Origin: Mesaphorura yosii
Taxonomy: Eukaryota > Arthropoda > Collembola > Poduromorpha > Tullbergiidae
Length of the DNA: 64,000 nt
Assembly (NCBI GenBank): GCA_009869945.1
Contig: WIXG01000126.1
Location: forward strand, 124,001-188,000
Direction: 5' to 3'
In this document: positions 1 to 21,921 of the stretch, in pieces
How the letters are laid out: every line of letters begins with the position of its first letter
How positions within the stretch are numbered: position 1 is the first letter of the stretch
Translations under genes and position numbers: made by a program
The notes under the pieces: model-generated
Databases searched by the model: none
What the model was told of the DNA's origin: nothing
The model's input: only the letters and a program-made list of their open reading frames with translations

Positions 1-2282
1 TGCATAAGCTTTTGAAGGTGGCGCAAAACGTAAAGTTTCGTCCATGCCTTGATTATAATGGAAAACTAATTTGAGAGTTTGCATGAATTAACCTCTTTTC
101 CAATGAATATTTCGCTCCTACTCGCCGAAACTCAGTTCATTCTTTGGCTTCATTTGCGACCAAAGTTGTGAAATATTGAAAGTTAATTGCATTTGCACAT
201 CGCATCACATTAGCAGCAAAAATTTGCGTCTCGTGTAGTCGTGATTCAAGATTGAGTAAACTTGGACTAAATACGCTTATATTGCCTAACATTCCAGCCT
301 TTCCAGGCAGTACGAATTCGGAATGTAAAAAAAAATTTAGCAGAAAGGAAACGGAAAGTTTACAAACCATTAAACTCGACTATTGACTCGCAATATAAAC
401 ATGAGATGTTCGAACGACTAGATCTGTATAATACTGGACTCGTTTGCAGTGGTCAAAAGCATTATTTTTGAGGCTTTAATGTTGTTGGCTGATTTTATAT
501 TGACGCGAATAAACGCTTTGTCAATGGAATTACGAGCCAAAAGCCAACGATTTTACTTGTGTCCCTCAATTAGAAATCTACTTACAGCTCTGAGAGAATA
601 TCTTGAAAATTGCCGCGATAAGCTTGAACAAAATGCGAATATTACAAATGCGAAAGCAGCTCAGTCACACTACCACACAAAGTTGGTTGATAAGAGTCTT
701 AATACCAGCATAATAGACTCTGGACCTAAAGTATGAATTTTCACTCTGCTGATTTTAATAACATTTTCTTTGTCAAAAAGTTGGCTGTCCAACTTCTCTC
801 CGTCTCGCTTCTTGCATGCTCAATACTCCGCATGGGCCCAATGCCAACAAAGGCAGTGGACAGAAAAGACGGGAAACTTGCAACTCGAGTCCGTGACTCC
901 GTCTTGTCCGCCATTATTTATTACACGTGAATACGCGTTCGCGACTTTCCGTTCTGTAGCTTTGCAGAATTTTGCTTATTGCTTATTTTGTTACCAAGAA
1001 TAAATCCTAATGTCGTGCCATGCTAGCCAGGACCATAAAAGAATCATAAAGCTCTGAGCTTCTGATTTCTTCTCATTTTCAGCATTTCCGTCTCCAGCAT
1101 TGTCATCTTTGTGGGAGCTCGCTCGCTCTGGCTACAGCTCGCGATAGAAGAAGTAAGCGCCAGTGGAGTGGATTTGGGCTCTTTGTCCGACCCCGCAACC
1201 CAATTTCTATGAATTACTAAATTATGTCCTCAGGAAGCCAGCCGAGAGTCGATGGAAGGATTCCATGTACATTACTTTGGCCAATATAATAAATGTCCAT
1301 GTCTATCGCAAATATCGCGAATCACATCGTTACAAAAGATCGTCGCCCTATTCGCACGAACCAGCACGGGCTAAATCACGGATAAATCCCGTATGCCTTT
1401 CACCGCATCGAGCTGACACGCCAGAGCAGAAAGCAAGAAAGTAAACAGACATGACGTGACGTAAGACGGAATGACGGATTTCGCACTCGTTCGGGCTGGA
1501 ATATTACACATATTTTCACGGGACAAATATGTTTTGAAAAATATGGAATAAAAATACAAAGATTGGATGAATAATAAATAGAGTTCTTCCAGTGCCATGG
1601 CTTGCCTTCTCGCCTTGCAAAAGACGAATGCAGTGCAGGCATGCATATTTAATGCGCACACTTCATATACTGACAAACAGTACACAACCCTCACACGTAA
1701 TAATATTCTAATCTCAACCCGGTCGCTTTGCCTTGCCTATACGTATCGAGCACCAGAGTTTATGTGCACTTTCTCTTCGTCTGTTTGCAAAACGTATTAA
1801 AATGAATTAAAATGTTAACTACAGGCGATTTTGATTGTGACTGCGTCTCGCTTCGGCTTTCGCATGCATAATTTTCGTCGCGTCCCTCGCGGACTCGTCT
1901 GCAAGTCTGTCATCTGTTTCATTTTTCTTTATTAAGGAAAAGGCAGAGCAGAAAACACTGGGCAGAATAAATTTAGAGTTTTTTCCTCTTTCTCTCGGGC
2001 TATGAATATAAAAGAATTTGAACTTTTGTTGTTCCCGTTGCTGAACTGAAGCAATCCGGAATATTGCAGCGAAGCATATTATTATGTGCTGCTGGAGGCT
2101 GTCCTATAATTTTAATTAAAGCACCCATTCACAGCTCACAACGCAAGTGTTTGCGACACCAATTTGCGAATTCGCGCACGGCAGCGATCATTTGAGAGGC
2201 CAAAATAGTTCATAAGCCCAAATGCACAAAGCACATTGCGCCGGCAAAGCGAGAAAGCGCGTGAAGAGGAAATTAAACTTAC
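1..2282. other. No gene recognised; probably intron of the BRSK kinase gene
   Basis: This stretch lies 3' of the last visible kinase exon (minus strand). The next expected BRSK exon, coding the end of the kinase domain and the UBA-like region, was looked for on the minus strand and not found, so the C-terminal exons probably lie beyond the window edge. The short open frames here have no family motifs and biased composition typical of AT-rich non-coding DNA. Confidence 0.5.
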
Positions 2283-11198
<8,916 letters not shown>

Positions 11199-14100
11199 GA
11201 TGATCGCCGTTCAGAAAGTGTCAGGCTAGTCAGGCAACAGGAAAAACTCGAAGATTTCGGAGAATCCGAGGAATTTGATTGGGATTCACATGCACGAGTG
11301 CTTTTGCTTGTAATCCATGTAAGTAGCCATTGTTGTCAGGTTAAACGTCAACGTCGGTTATCTTCTCTTCGTTGTCGTGTCACAAAAACCATGTACTAAC
11401 CCAACCCGGGCCATTTCTCCAATTTCTTGTCTTGTCTTACTCTCGGTATAACGACGACCTCGATGAAGACTGTCGCTTTCGCAGTGATTTCACAATGCTT
11501 CGTTATTAAATTTAACCTACCAGCCTAAATATTGCCTACACCGCCTACACTCTACCGACTCGTGATTCTGAGTGCCTGTTCTATCTAATCATCACCTGCT
11601 CAGTGTATCCGGCGGCCTGCTGCACTGCTGCATTTTTAGGGCGCCGAAGAAATCGATGATGACACTGTCACTTCCATAATTCACTGACTGCCTGTCTTAC
11701 CGATCGAATACGTCGATAATCTTGAGAACTTACGCACAAGGTCTGCCTCAGCTCGGTTACTGTTTCTCGTTCAAAGATATTTATACTTTAATTCGTGCAC
11801 AGTCACAAATCGCGGTTCAGGAGTTAAATTGATTAATTTCACTGCGCAATGATTGGTAATTGTTTACTAATTCACAATTCACAGGTGGCAATCCTCAGCC
11901 GATTGGAATGATTTATTTCTGTCACTGTCTTTGCTGCAAAGTGATAGTAAAAGTTATTATTATCCTTCACTCACTCATTTCACTGTTACTGTCTGGAGAG
12001 AAGAAAGGAAAGGACAGAAACGGGACGAGGAGAAGGAGTTGAGTCGTCGTCTCCGTCCGTGATGTTTCCATAATATTCCCTCACAAGTACAATCTTGAGA
12101 TCTGACGAATTTTCTCCTGCACCAATTCCTTTTTCCTTTCCTTAACTCGCTTGCTGTTCTGCGCTGCAGCAGTTCGCAGTTCCTCTTCTCTTTCCGTACG
12201 TTTGCCCTATGGAAAGTAACATACATGCATTGGCATTGGCACTGCGGTTTGGCTGTACATCTTGTGTTCAAACACGTCGACACATGCATACATATGTGGT
12301 ACGTACGTATTTTGGGGTGCTTTCTGCTTTGCTTTCGACTGAGTACAGCATAGAGGCGAAAGTGGAGAGAAACCCAAGAAATGGAGAAATCGGGAGAACG
12401 AGACGAGCACAAGCCGAGCGAAGGCAAAGGCGAAGGCTGCGCTGGCTCAATCGTTCGCTTTCCCTCACTCTCCTCAAGCGATGGCTTGGACTTGCTTGGC
12501 TCACATGGCCATGGCTCGTGACTTGGCACTGCACGAGTACGGGCGCCATCAACTCGAACAGCAACGGCACTCGCCTTTCTCTTGCTGGCTTGGCTTGCGC
12601 TTGCCTTGCCTTGGCTTTGCTCCGTGCTTTGCTCTGCGCTCGTTCTCTACATAATTATTATGACCCGAGAGCCCCTTGCCTAAATGTTGCCTTTCCCTCC
12701 GGTGTCTCCGGACGTGTAATGGCTTGGGATGGCATGGCATGTACGCATTGAATGGCCCGCATTGAGCACGCGCACGATTCTCTTCAATTTTTATAGCATT
12801 CGGTCTCTCGGTTTTCGCAGTCAAATATTATTTTCTCCGCTGCTCCGTTCACATTTTTCCCGTTCTCGCTCTCGCTTCGGAGAAGGTCGTTTCATATTTC
12901 CTACGTGTATGTGTACATGTGGCATGCCAGTGCGAGTGAGTTTCAGACACGCCTTTATCGATTACGCGACGATGACGACGACGTCGGCTTCTGCTGAAAC
13001 GGGAAAGCTTTAGCTTAGGACGCTAGCGGTGCTATGCTATGCTGCTCTGTGCTGGTGACTAGACCGAATATGTACGTAATGATGCAGCTGCAGAAGAGTA
13101 AAATTTCCAGCACTCGTGTGCCGTGTTACATGTGGCCCATAATTCTCGATTCTCGCGTCTCGCTGGATCCGCGCTGCATTGCACCGCACCGGCTTTCTTT
13201 CCTCTCCTCTCCTCTCCACGCCTGAAGGATTACATTACAGATACGAACCGATTGAAGAGAGACCTTGCTTTCTTGAAAAGCACTTTCGGTACGAGCACGA
13301 GACATGCGACACGCGCAACGATCTCTCAGAAAGCACCGTGTTACAAGTAATAGCATCGGAAAAATAACGAAAGTTGCTTGTGTCTTTGTTGTCGCTGACG
13401 AAATTACGGGATGCCGACGTTGACTTGGTTGCAACCGCGACTGCGGCGTATTTTCATTGAGCCCGAGCGAGCCCAACACAGAAACCCAACCACGGCTTTA
13501 ATGAATTGCTCTTGTGGGCCTATATTTAAGTTTCTCACTACAGAAATACCTTTGCCTTCCACGGAAATAGAAATCTCGCTAGCCGCTTCTCAGCTGAGAC
13601 TAAAGTCATTAAAATTGCACGACCTGAAACAGCGAAGCAAACAAATGAGACCGAATTTTTCTCGAAGCGCAAGAAAGCATAAAATTTGACTGCGGACAAT
13701 TGCTAATAGGAAAATGTTCGTCTAAGATGCCGGATCCAATAACTTCTGAGCAGTGAGAGTGTTGCAAATGTTGCGAGCTGCGATATAATCTCCTCCGACT
13801 GCTTTATGGCGGCTCCTGCTAAATTACTACACGCCATCATGTCATTTGCAATTTTATTACAGCTCGTGTTTCTTAACCCATTTGATTTACGGCATGGCTT
13901 CTAACACTTTCCTTTACTTCAGTACGCCTGGTCGCCTTTTCTCAGTGTCCATTAAGCCCAGTATATTTCGGTGTGACAAAAAGCAATAAATGTCCACTGT
14001 CATATTTACTGCCTGCGCCTCAAACCCTTTGTGGACTAGTGAACGCAGTTCGTGACTACAAGAATAGATTTTGAGACATGAAAAAATGAAAAAATGAGAA

Positions 14101-14843
14101 TCTCAATTGTTCCAACATGATTTGCAATGCTGGCTAGTTCGAATCTCGAATTTTGTAGCTATAAACTTTCCGAAAATCAGCAAGTTGGTGATTACGTTAT
14201 TTTCGAGCAATTTTGAGAAATTACATAATTTTGAGGATGAGAAAATTCTCTCGATGCTCACCAGACTGGCACGTTTCGAGCATTGGGAACTGAAAAATGC
14301 AGTGTACGAACTTTAGAAAGTAAAGTCGGCGAAAATCTCGAATTTCCGTGGCTTCAGACGAAACTGAGGACACGTCCACACAATGCAAAGCAACACGATG
14401 ACTGCCACAAAGAATTCGCAAAAGGGCCATCCAGAGCTCAGAACCATCTCGACTTCGTGGATAGAATAAAGGCAGGCGGGCAGGGATTTGAGTTTCCGCC
14501 TTTGACAACCAGATGGAAGATGTGAAGTGCTTGACGGTCGGTGCTCCGACGCGATGCCAGTCGGTAGATTCTAAAATTCTTTCAGTCTCCTTCAATGGCG
14601 ACTATGTTCCAAGGAAAGTTGGCCAAGCACCAGCAAACACGGGGTTCAAATAATTAGTCAGACGACGGGTTTGGTTAAATAGCGGCTTAAGATTTAATTA
14701 ATCTTTTACAAAGGTGTGAAGCAAAGTGTTGCGTCGTAATTTTTTTTGAAATGGAGGCTAACACTACAAGGCTTATATTTAAATCAGTCGTAATTGGAAG
14801 TTCGACAATCAATCTGTAAATTACGGATTACTGCTTTCTTCTC
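11199..14843. other. Intergenic region upstream of BRSK; no gene recognised
   Basis: This contains the 5' flank of the BRSK gene and the 3' flank of the smaller EGF gene. It is compositionally mixed: 12.4-12.65 kb is rich in CTTG/GGCTTGG words and produces long accidental open frames on both strands, and a CTCTC-rich pyrimidine tract lies near 13.20 kb. None of the open frames shows a recognisable motif. Any non-coding 5' exons of BRSK would lie here but I cannot define them. Confidence 0.5.
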
Positions 14844-15784
14844 TTATCCAGGCGGAGTACATGCCTGAAAAGGATGACCACTCCATCCTGTTGGACACCT
14901 GCAAATTGCTGAAACGGGCGAGAACATCGATGAGACTTGACTCTTTTGTATCCTTTGCACTGCAATCTGCAACTACAATCGTGACATACCTCGATGAGTA
15001 TCCGTGTTGACTCTACACTCAGCATCTGACAAAAATGAGGCGATACAAAATAAATTTCTTTAAATATATCATGCTGAGGGCTTACTTTTTCCACAAAGGG
15101 GCTTGTTTCCGGTGCCTTGACAGGGATCGCCACATTTATGTCCAATACAAGCCCTGCGCACAACTCATTGAGCTGTTCAAACCCGAGATTTCAGATTTAA
15201 TGCATGAATTGACTTGATTACCTGTTTGCTGGACAATCGACGTGACTAGTGCATTCTGGCACACATACGCTGTACCCGTCTCCGTTGTAATCAGGCGGAC
15301 ATTTGCAGTAAGCCTTTTGATTCAAGACCTGTGCAAGATTTCAAGAGGTTTTCGGGTCCATGTTCTCAATTTAAGTTCAATGATTGTGGCTTATATTTGA
15401 CACTGATTGGCGTACCTCACAAATGGCGTGATCGGCGCAGGCACCAGCGCACGGATTCTTGCATCGATATTCAATACAGCCCTGCTGACGAGGGCAATTT
15501 GCGTCTGCTTCACACTCTCGCTTGCAGCCCTGAATGGGATTTCCAATGTACGTATCTAAACAACTACAAATTGCTCTTCCGCCCTCCACTCGACACTTTG
15601 AGTTGGCTCCGCAAGGGGATGGATTGCAAAAATCTGCAGGCCAAAAGTACGGATAATCATTCCTTAAGTAATAATTGCAAATTACCTTCTGCTAATTTTT
15701 ACTCACTGCTGTACCTGTTTGAGGAAGAGCTCTGGCCAACTGCACCAAGAATGTACTGGAAACGAGCAGGACACTGATTAACAT
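14844..15784 (-). CDS. Small secreted EGF-repeat protein, dumpy-like (187 aa)
   Basis: Six exons on the minus strand: 15784-15715, 15633-15416, 15328-15222, 15153-15086, 15025-14990, 14908-14844, joining in frame to 187 codons plus TAA. Exon 1 codes a signal peptide (MLISVLLVSSTFLVQLARA). The rest is cysteine-rich: an NPSPCG-type EGF start, a CxC...G-P-Q-GC hinge, an ECEADANCP element, CKNPCAGAC, then a closing CRCPTGWSGHP module. This alternation of EGF and small dumpy-type modules is known from arthropod apical extracellular-matrix proteins such as dumpy. The protein matches the C-terminal half of the neighbouring larger EGF gene exon by exon with identical phases, so the two are tandem duplicates. 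It has no transmembrane segment, so it is probably a soluble or matrix protein. An extra intron (14909-14989) splits the last EGF module where the larger gene has none. Confidence 0.85.
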
Positions 15785-16717
15785 TTTGAGGCTGAACTTT
15801 GCGAAATTTGTATGCTTCCGTCGTCAATCTGCTTCTCAGTTGCAATTTGACACTGCGCTGTAGAATACCAAAACGCACACGTAGAGTACAATTCCGTTAA
15901 GCAACAAGTGACCAAGCCAGTTTCAAGAGAAAATATACAAATACCATAAAGTAGCAGCCGTGCCAACTACCAAGTTTAAGGAAACCAGAATTTTGTTGTA
16001 ATTATGCACAGGTTTTGTTTCTACAAGGAAAACTCAGTTTAGTCACAAACATGCACGAGTGTTCGGAATGCTACCAGCAATCAGTCCACAACTTGTTCCA
16101 CCACCGATGCCTTTGTCATTATGCTAATGAGCTTGAACACGAAGGCGACGAGACGAAAATACGGTGACGGCACGGCCAACGTTGTTACTACAGTTGAAAG
16201 TCCACAACGAAGCAGCTCAACTAACGTCTTGAATTTCGTCAAGAAGTGTGTACTCGACTGCTTCAGCAGTTGAAATTCGACCAAGTGACCAATATGAAAG
16301 GAATCAATGGAACGAAAGTGTTTAAAGCTAGGAATCCGAAATAAAAGTTGTACCCTCCAGCAAGTGGAATTTTTGTTAGCCCGAATGGGAGTCGTCATTT
16401 GTGTTTATTTGCAGAGATTTACAGTAGAGTTGTACATACATTTTGCAATCTTGCGCATAAATGGCAATACGGGTCGGATACAGTTTACGGCAAAATTCAT
16501 AAGAAAGTTGGTGCGGAGATTAAAAAAGCTATAAAAAATCAAGTGTGGAATGTTATTTTTTGTTTGGTCCAGATAACAACGTCAAGATTAGTGTGCATAA
16601 TAATCCTAATTAAGATCTAATGAGTATAATTTTAAGTTTTTGGTTTAATTTTCGTTTTTCAGCTCTACGTCTTCATTCTTTTCATCTTCTCGGGTGTTCG
16701 GTGGTCGACTTCTTTAT
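15785..16717. other. Intergenic spacer between the two EGF genes
   Basis: This is the upstream region of the smaller EGF gene and the 3' flank of the larger one. The short open frames lack any motif. It should hold the promoter of the smaller gene, but I see no convincing TATA or initiator element. Confidence 0.5.
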
Positions 16718-16718
16718 T
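16713..16718 (-). terminator. AATAAA poly(A) signal overlapping the stop codon of the larger EGF gene
   Basis: On the minus strand the end of the gene reads AAG TAA ATA AAG, so the hexamer AATAAA begins inside the TAA stop codon. If used, the 3' UTR would be only about 15-30 nt long. Confidence 0.4.
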
Positions 16719-19132
16719 TACTTGCTCTCTGCCTTCTCTTCCTTGGTGCTAAGCTCCTTCTTGTTGCTGTGCCTCTTGCCACGAGTGGGGTCGGCGGTGC
16801 ACTGGTGGAATGGATCGCCTCGGAACCCGACCGGACAGCTACACACGGCTCCGTGGTTTCGCTGCTCGCAGTTAGCATTCACGCCACAAGCACCTTCACA
16901 GGGGTTCCGGCATTCATTATTTCTGCAGGTCCGTGAAGAGCCGCAGTCGCTGTCCGTGATGCACTCTCCACGATGGCACGAGGTCAGAGCATTGCCAACG
17001 TAGCCCGGCAGACAAGTGCACACTGAAAGTAATACCATGCATTTTGTATTCAAATTTGTTCAACAAATCACACATGCTCATAGCTAGATTGCTTCGAACC
17101 TGGTCGATCACGACGGAGATTATCGTATCCTGGTGTGCATTGTGCGTTGGTGCCACATGGATTCGGGTTGCATAGATCGTCTACCGAAAAATTATTCTTA
17201 TCATTTAATTTCCTGAGAAACATTCCATGAATCGTCAAAGTACTTACCTAAAGTTGGTGGACGGCAAGATTCGAAGGGATGACCCAGCCAGTTGCGGGGG
17301 CACGAGCAGATGGCTTTGTGAGAGCCTCTGTCCACGCGACACTCGGCATCTGAAGAAGAAGGCAACATGCATTAGCCATCATGACTAAACACACGCCATT
17401 TAAGAACTAAAATACTCACTCAGACCGCAGGCTCCTTCACAAGGGTTAGCGCACTTGAGTCCAATACAAACTCTGCAATCATCAGACGAGAAATTGTAAG
17501 TTGTAGAATTTCCGTAAATTTAGGTTCAGGAAGCGAAGTTCAGGTCATACCGACTCCCTGGGCACTCCGCGTCGCTTGTACATTCAGCATAGCATCGAGT
17601 GTATGGGTCTCCCAAGTAGTCTGGTGGGCATTTGCAGATCGGCTGATGATTTATGATCTGAAATTTGGTCATGGTAGGGACTCGAGTCAGATCAGTCGTT
17701 CAATGAGCAACTAAATTGACCGCAGCCGCGGTTAACTCACATCGCAAGTCGCCAGCGTTCCGCAGAGACCCTCACACGGATTCTTGCACTTGTAATTCAC
17801 ACAGGCCTGGTGGGACGGGCATCCTGCGTCGCTGTCGCACTCGTGTCGGCATCCAGTCAAAGAAAGGGGGTTCCCTTCGAATCCTGGCTGGCACGTGCAG
17901 ATGGCGCGTCCGCTCTCGACACGGCAGTTGGTATTCAGACCGCAGGGGCTCGGATGACAAAGTTCGTCTGTAAGACGGAGCCAGGAGGTTTAGTCTAGTC
18001 AGATGCAAACTTGGAAAACCCAAACACTGGAGTTTCGCATCGGCTTACTTTCGTCGTAGATTCGGCAGTGGTGGGTTGGATCTCCGGTGTAGCCGACTGG
18101 ACACTTGCAAGATGCAATGTGGTTGTGCACGTCGCATTGAGCGTCTGTAAATTGCACATTTGACACCATCAAAGTAGATTAAGGTAGAGAATGAGTTTGA
18201 AGTCCTGGCCTTGGATTAGAATCTTACTTGTTCCGCACGATTTGTGACATGGATTGACGCAGTGGTAATTTTCACACACTTGGAACGACGGGCACTCCGT
18301 ATTCGCTTCGCACTCTCCTCTTCTGCACCCGCGGTACGGATCTCCAATGTGGCCTGGCAAGCATGAGCACACGGGTCGGTCACCGCTGTTTCTGCAGTTT
18401 GTGTTGGAACCGCACGGGTTTCCGGCGCAGGGGTCGCTCGCCCTCACAATGATCGCCCTGTAGTATGTGACCATTATACTTAAAATCCCCTGACGGAATC
18501 TAGCAATCGAACGGCATTACTGGCCTAGACTTACTGTGGGGCCGGCTTTGAGATGATGACTCTGGCAATGGGCGCGGGTTGCCTGCAGTGGAGGAACGGG
18601 TCGCCACTGAACCCGCGGACGCACTTGCAGATGGCTCGGTGGTTGTGGGCTTCACACTCGGCGTCTAGAACACAACAAAGCACAGTTCATAAATCTTGTT
18701 CCTTCGCTTTCGGGGGTTTATCCAGGAGGTGGGTTCTTACTAATTCCGCATGGGCTCGGCACACAAGCCGACAAGCAGCGGCCAGAGCTGCACCGCTCGT
18801 GCAGTCTGCACTCGGAGTCGTGCACGCACTGAAGTCCACAGCCGGTGATGGTGTCAGGTTTGGGGAAGAATCCCGGAACGCAGCGGCAAACGGCTGCTCC
18901 CACGGCGTTCACTGAGCATTGCGTATTTGGGCCGCAGGGACTCGGGTGGCAGGGATCAACTGCGGACGAAACGCTTGTATTATGTTGCTAAACTGCAAGG
19001 ACATCGGGTCAGGAAAAGCTTACGTCCGCGAAGAAACTGAGGCTTCGGGTCTGGATCGGGCTTGGGATCGGGCTCCGCGAGCGTCGCCATAATTTGAAGA
19101 GCGACCAGCGCCACAAATATAAACGAACGCAT
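16718..19132 (-). CDS. Secreted multi-EGF dumpy-like protein (552 aa)
   Basis: Eleven exons on the minus strand: 19132-19024, 18959-18741, 18664-18535, 18457-18228, 18144-18049, 17967-17741, 17657-17551, 17472-17420, 17349-17248, 17180-17100, 17022-16718. The frame closes over all joins to 552 residues plus TAA. Exon 1 gives a signal peptide (MRSFIFVALVALQIMATLA) followed by an Asp-Pro-Lys-Pro repeat linker. The body is a run of EGF modules opening DPC/NPC...PCG.N..C and small four-cysteine modules of the ECE...CP..Q.C type, alternating as in dumpy and related insect matrix proteins. It ends in a Lys/Glu-rich tail after the last module with no membrane anchor. Most introns are phase 1 and lie at module borders, a sign of growth by exon duplication. 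One donor is a poor match (GTTCGA after 17100) but the frame requires it. It is the parent or sister of the gene at 14.8-15.8 kb. Confidence 0.88.
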
Positions 19133-21921
19133 TTTGGCTCACGACTTTCTGAATGCTGCAAAAATGCAAAATTCAAGGTGTGAGCGTGAAAATGAGTGCA
19201 CACAAATCTTAGTTTGATACACGCGCACATTCATTAATTTTTTGCCAGTTCTACGCCGATTTAGATGTCAATGCAATAAAATCGTGTGAGAACCCAAGAA
19301 AGATCTTTGCGGCCATTAATCATTCAGGAACGTGTTGCCTGACATAATAAATGCGCTTTTAGTGTGACGCGTCGGATGCCCAAGCGGCAAAGTGTTGGCA
19401 AATGTAATTTATGTGCTGTTCTGGGCTCGCCCTGCGACCTTAACGTTTTTGCCAAGCACACACACACGCCAGCGCTATGCCATGTAAGGAAATTTGGTCC
19501 ATAAAATTGGAATCTTAAAAGCGTAACTGACAATTGGCGAAATTGGCAGAAACACAAGAAAAGCAACGACGGTGAGCTCTGAGTTAATAATTAATTCATG
19601 GAAGAAGCTCACAGTGAGTCAAGACAATTAACGCCTTTGTGAGTGACGTGCGACGTGGTCAACAGCGCTCATTGCATAGGCCTCAGCTACCTTGAAAGGT
19701 TACGTCTCGCGTCCTCAGTTTGTCTCTAAGTGTGTTGCAATGAGTCAAGAACACGCAGAGTATGTTAACAGATTAGTAAGGAATGAAAAATGCCAATGAC
19801 ACGAGGAATTTTCCTGAAATTCTCTTGAAAAAGTCGCATTTTTTCAAGTTTAGTTTGCACGGACCTGAGTTGAATACAGGATTATGCCATTATGTCATTA
19901 TGGACAAAAAGATGCGCAAGGTGCGAGGTGACAACACTAAAGTTTCTCAGAAATCCTGGCAACCCTTTCTACTAATCTTGCAGAATGCATAAGGACGGGG
20001 CGAACGACACGTTTCGGCGAGAGCGTTTTCTAATTCTAACGGTGTCCTTCCGACTATCACAGAAATTTTAATATATGGCGATTTTTCGTGGAACTCAAAA
20101 AACCTTCGCCATCGCCTGGGAATACTTTTCAAGAAAATCGAGATTGCATCGGTTTTCGTTTCTCGAATCAAGAACCCACTCACTGGGGAACACACTCCGT
20201 CGGTTTTGATTTCGAAGTTCCATGATACGAACCGAGAATTATTCGTTAATCCGGTGCTGTATGATTTTTATGATTTGTGTAAAAACTCCACTTACCTCGA
20301 CTCAGAAAACGGGTTCCAAACAAAGTGATTCACGCGCACGTGCACGTTGCAAGCACAAAGCACTTGTTTTTGTATCGAAACTCACAGGAAACGGTCGCAG
20401 AGTTTGGACTTGCCTTTGACTGCACTGCACTTGACTCACTGCGTGCGTGTTGGGCACTGATTAGCGATGGTTCTCAGATGTCCATATTTATCACTCACCT
20501 GCTCAGATCAATAGATCAGAATTGAGATGCCCCTGCCTCCTGCCCTCGCCAATTACACGGCTGCTTGGCATTGCGAATTGTTATATCATAACCTGCTGCT
20601 CCATTCTTCACGCTGTCGAAGGTGAGCCTGACGATAATTTGTCTTTGAGACAATTAAAGTCAGCATCAACACAAAGTACATGCTAATAACGTTTTGTCAT
20701 AACAACACGTAATGCGAAGCAGCAGGCCATCAATGCGAATAAGTGCCAAAGTTACTGTGCGAGTGACGAGGTACATGTGCGGATTTTTTACGCGTAAACT
20801 GTTTTTATGGGTTAAGATGCCATGCTAGCTGGATCTGCGAGTGTGATCGACATTCGACATTCATGATTAAATTGGGATCCTACGCAAAAAGCAAAGATCA
20901 GCCTGCGCAAAGACTGCCTGCGAATTTTTTGTCTGGCTGCCTCCGTGCCTCAACAAATCATTGTTTTATAATCGAGCACGGCCTTGACCAGTGTGCATAT
21001 TTGGAAATTTATTAGAGTGATTTCCTATTTCGACTGATCGACATGAAGATGAAGATGACCATATCAATTAGTGAAGATTTGGCTCTCGGCTGCCTCTCCG
21101 TCCACAATCCCATCCTCGTGCTCATCGTTTTCACCTTCTCCACGAAGATCTGTAATGATACATATGAATTCGACTGATTACGGTGGTTGTGGCGATTTAC
21201 ACGCAGTACTTGAGATTTTTTTCTCACGCTTCCAAACGCCTCACGCTACATGCCAAATGCCATTCATCATTGTTATGGCTATCAATTTCTTTCGTGGCTG
21301 GTTCCGCCCAATTAGTACACAACAACAGTGTTGCTCTGCTCTTTGACCATAATTCGCCTTTGCATTCAGCAAGTTTCTGCCATTTCTGTGTATTAAGCTG
21401 TGTGGGGCCAGCTGAACTGAGCTCAAGGATGAAACCATCTTTAAGTTTAATACGATCGTTTTTTGTGCAGAAAGTGGAATTCTTATTCTTAGAGGCGCAG
21501 TGCTCAAGATTAGAATTTTATGGACATGCCTGAAAAAAGGAGTCGAATGGGTGGAGTCGCCCGTGTGTAAAAACTGGCTAAACTAAATTAACAAGCAGAG
21601 TATACGACTTGAAGACTCTGTGTTCGCGATGATCTCATCGTGGATCCTGGAGTTCTGCTCAGCGAGATGTTGCCAAGCACGGTAGGAGGTTTTAGCAGAT
21701 TGAAGTGTTTTACTTTTATTCGCCTAGATTCATGAATTCTCAATAATGTACAAGGAGGTGCGCTTATAACACTGAGACTCTATATTCTAGATTTCTAGAT
21801 TGCAGACTACGAGTGACTCCAAATTCATTGACTTCAGATCAACGATGATATGTGTGATGAGTGCATAAAACTACATTCACAGATGAGCATAATTGTAGTT
21901 GACTAATTGTATCAGTTCTTA
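19133..21921. other. Intergenic region; no gene recognised
   Basis: This is the upstream flank of the larger EGF gene and the 3' flank of the SLC35G-like gene. The open frames here are short, lack motifs and have no supporting splice sites. I see no mobile-element ends. Confidence 0.5.
21715..21720 (-). terminator. AATAAA poly(A) signal of the SLC35G-like gene
   Basis: An AATAAA on the minus strand lies about 200 nt past the stop codon. It is the nearest canonical signal. Confidence 0.5.

Noticed and set aside
2136..2282. Continuation of the BRSK frame past 2283 to a stop at 2136
   Set aside because: A donor GTAAG follows PDKRLT exactly where the family has an exon join. The downstream residues match nothing in BRSK, so this is intron read-through.
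12209..12824. Open frames of 90-184 codons on both strands around 12.0-12.8 kb
   Set aside because: The sequence is low-complexity CTTG/GGCTTGG DNA. Frames overlap on both strands and have no motifs or splice support.
13196..13220. CTCTC pyrimidine tract as a regulatory GAGA-type element
   Set aside because: It is only about 20 bp and is not placed at a definable promoter, so calling it GAGA-factor binding would be guesswork.
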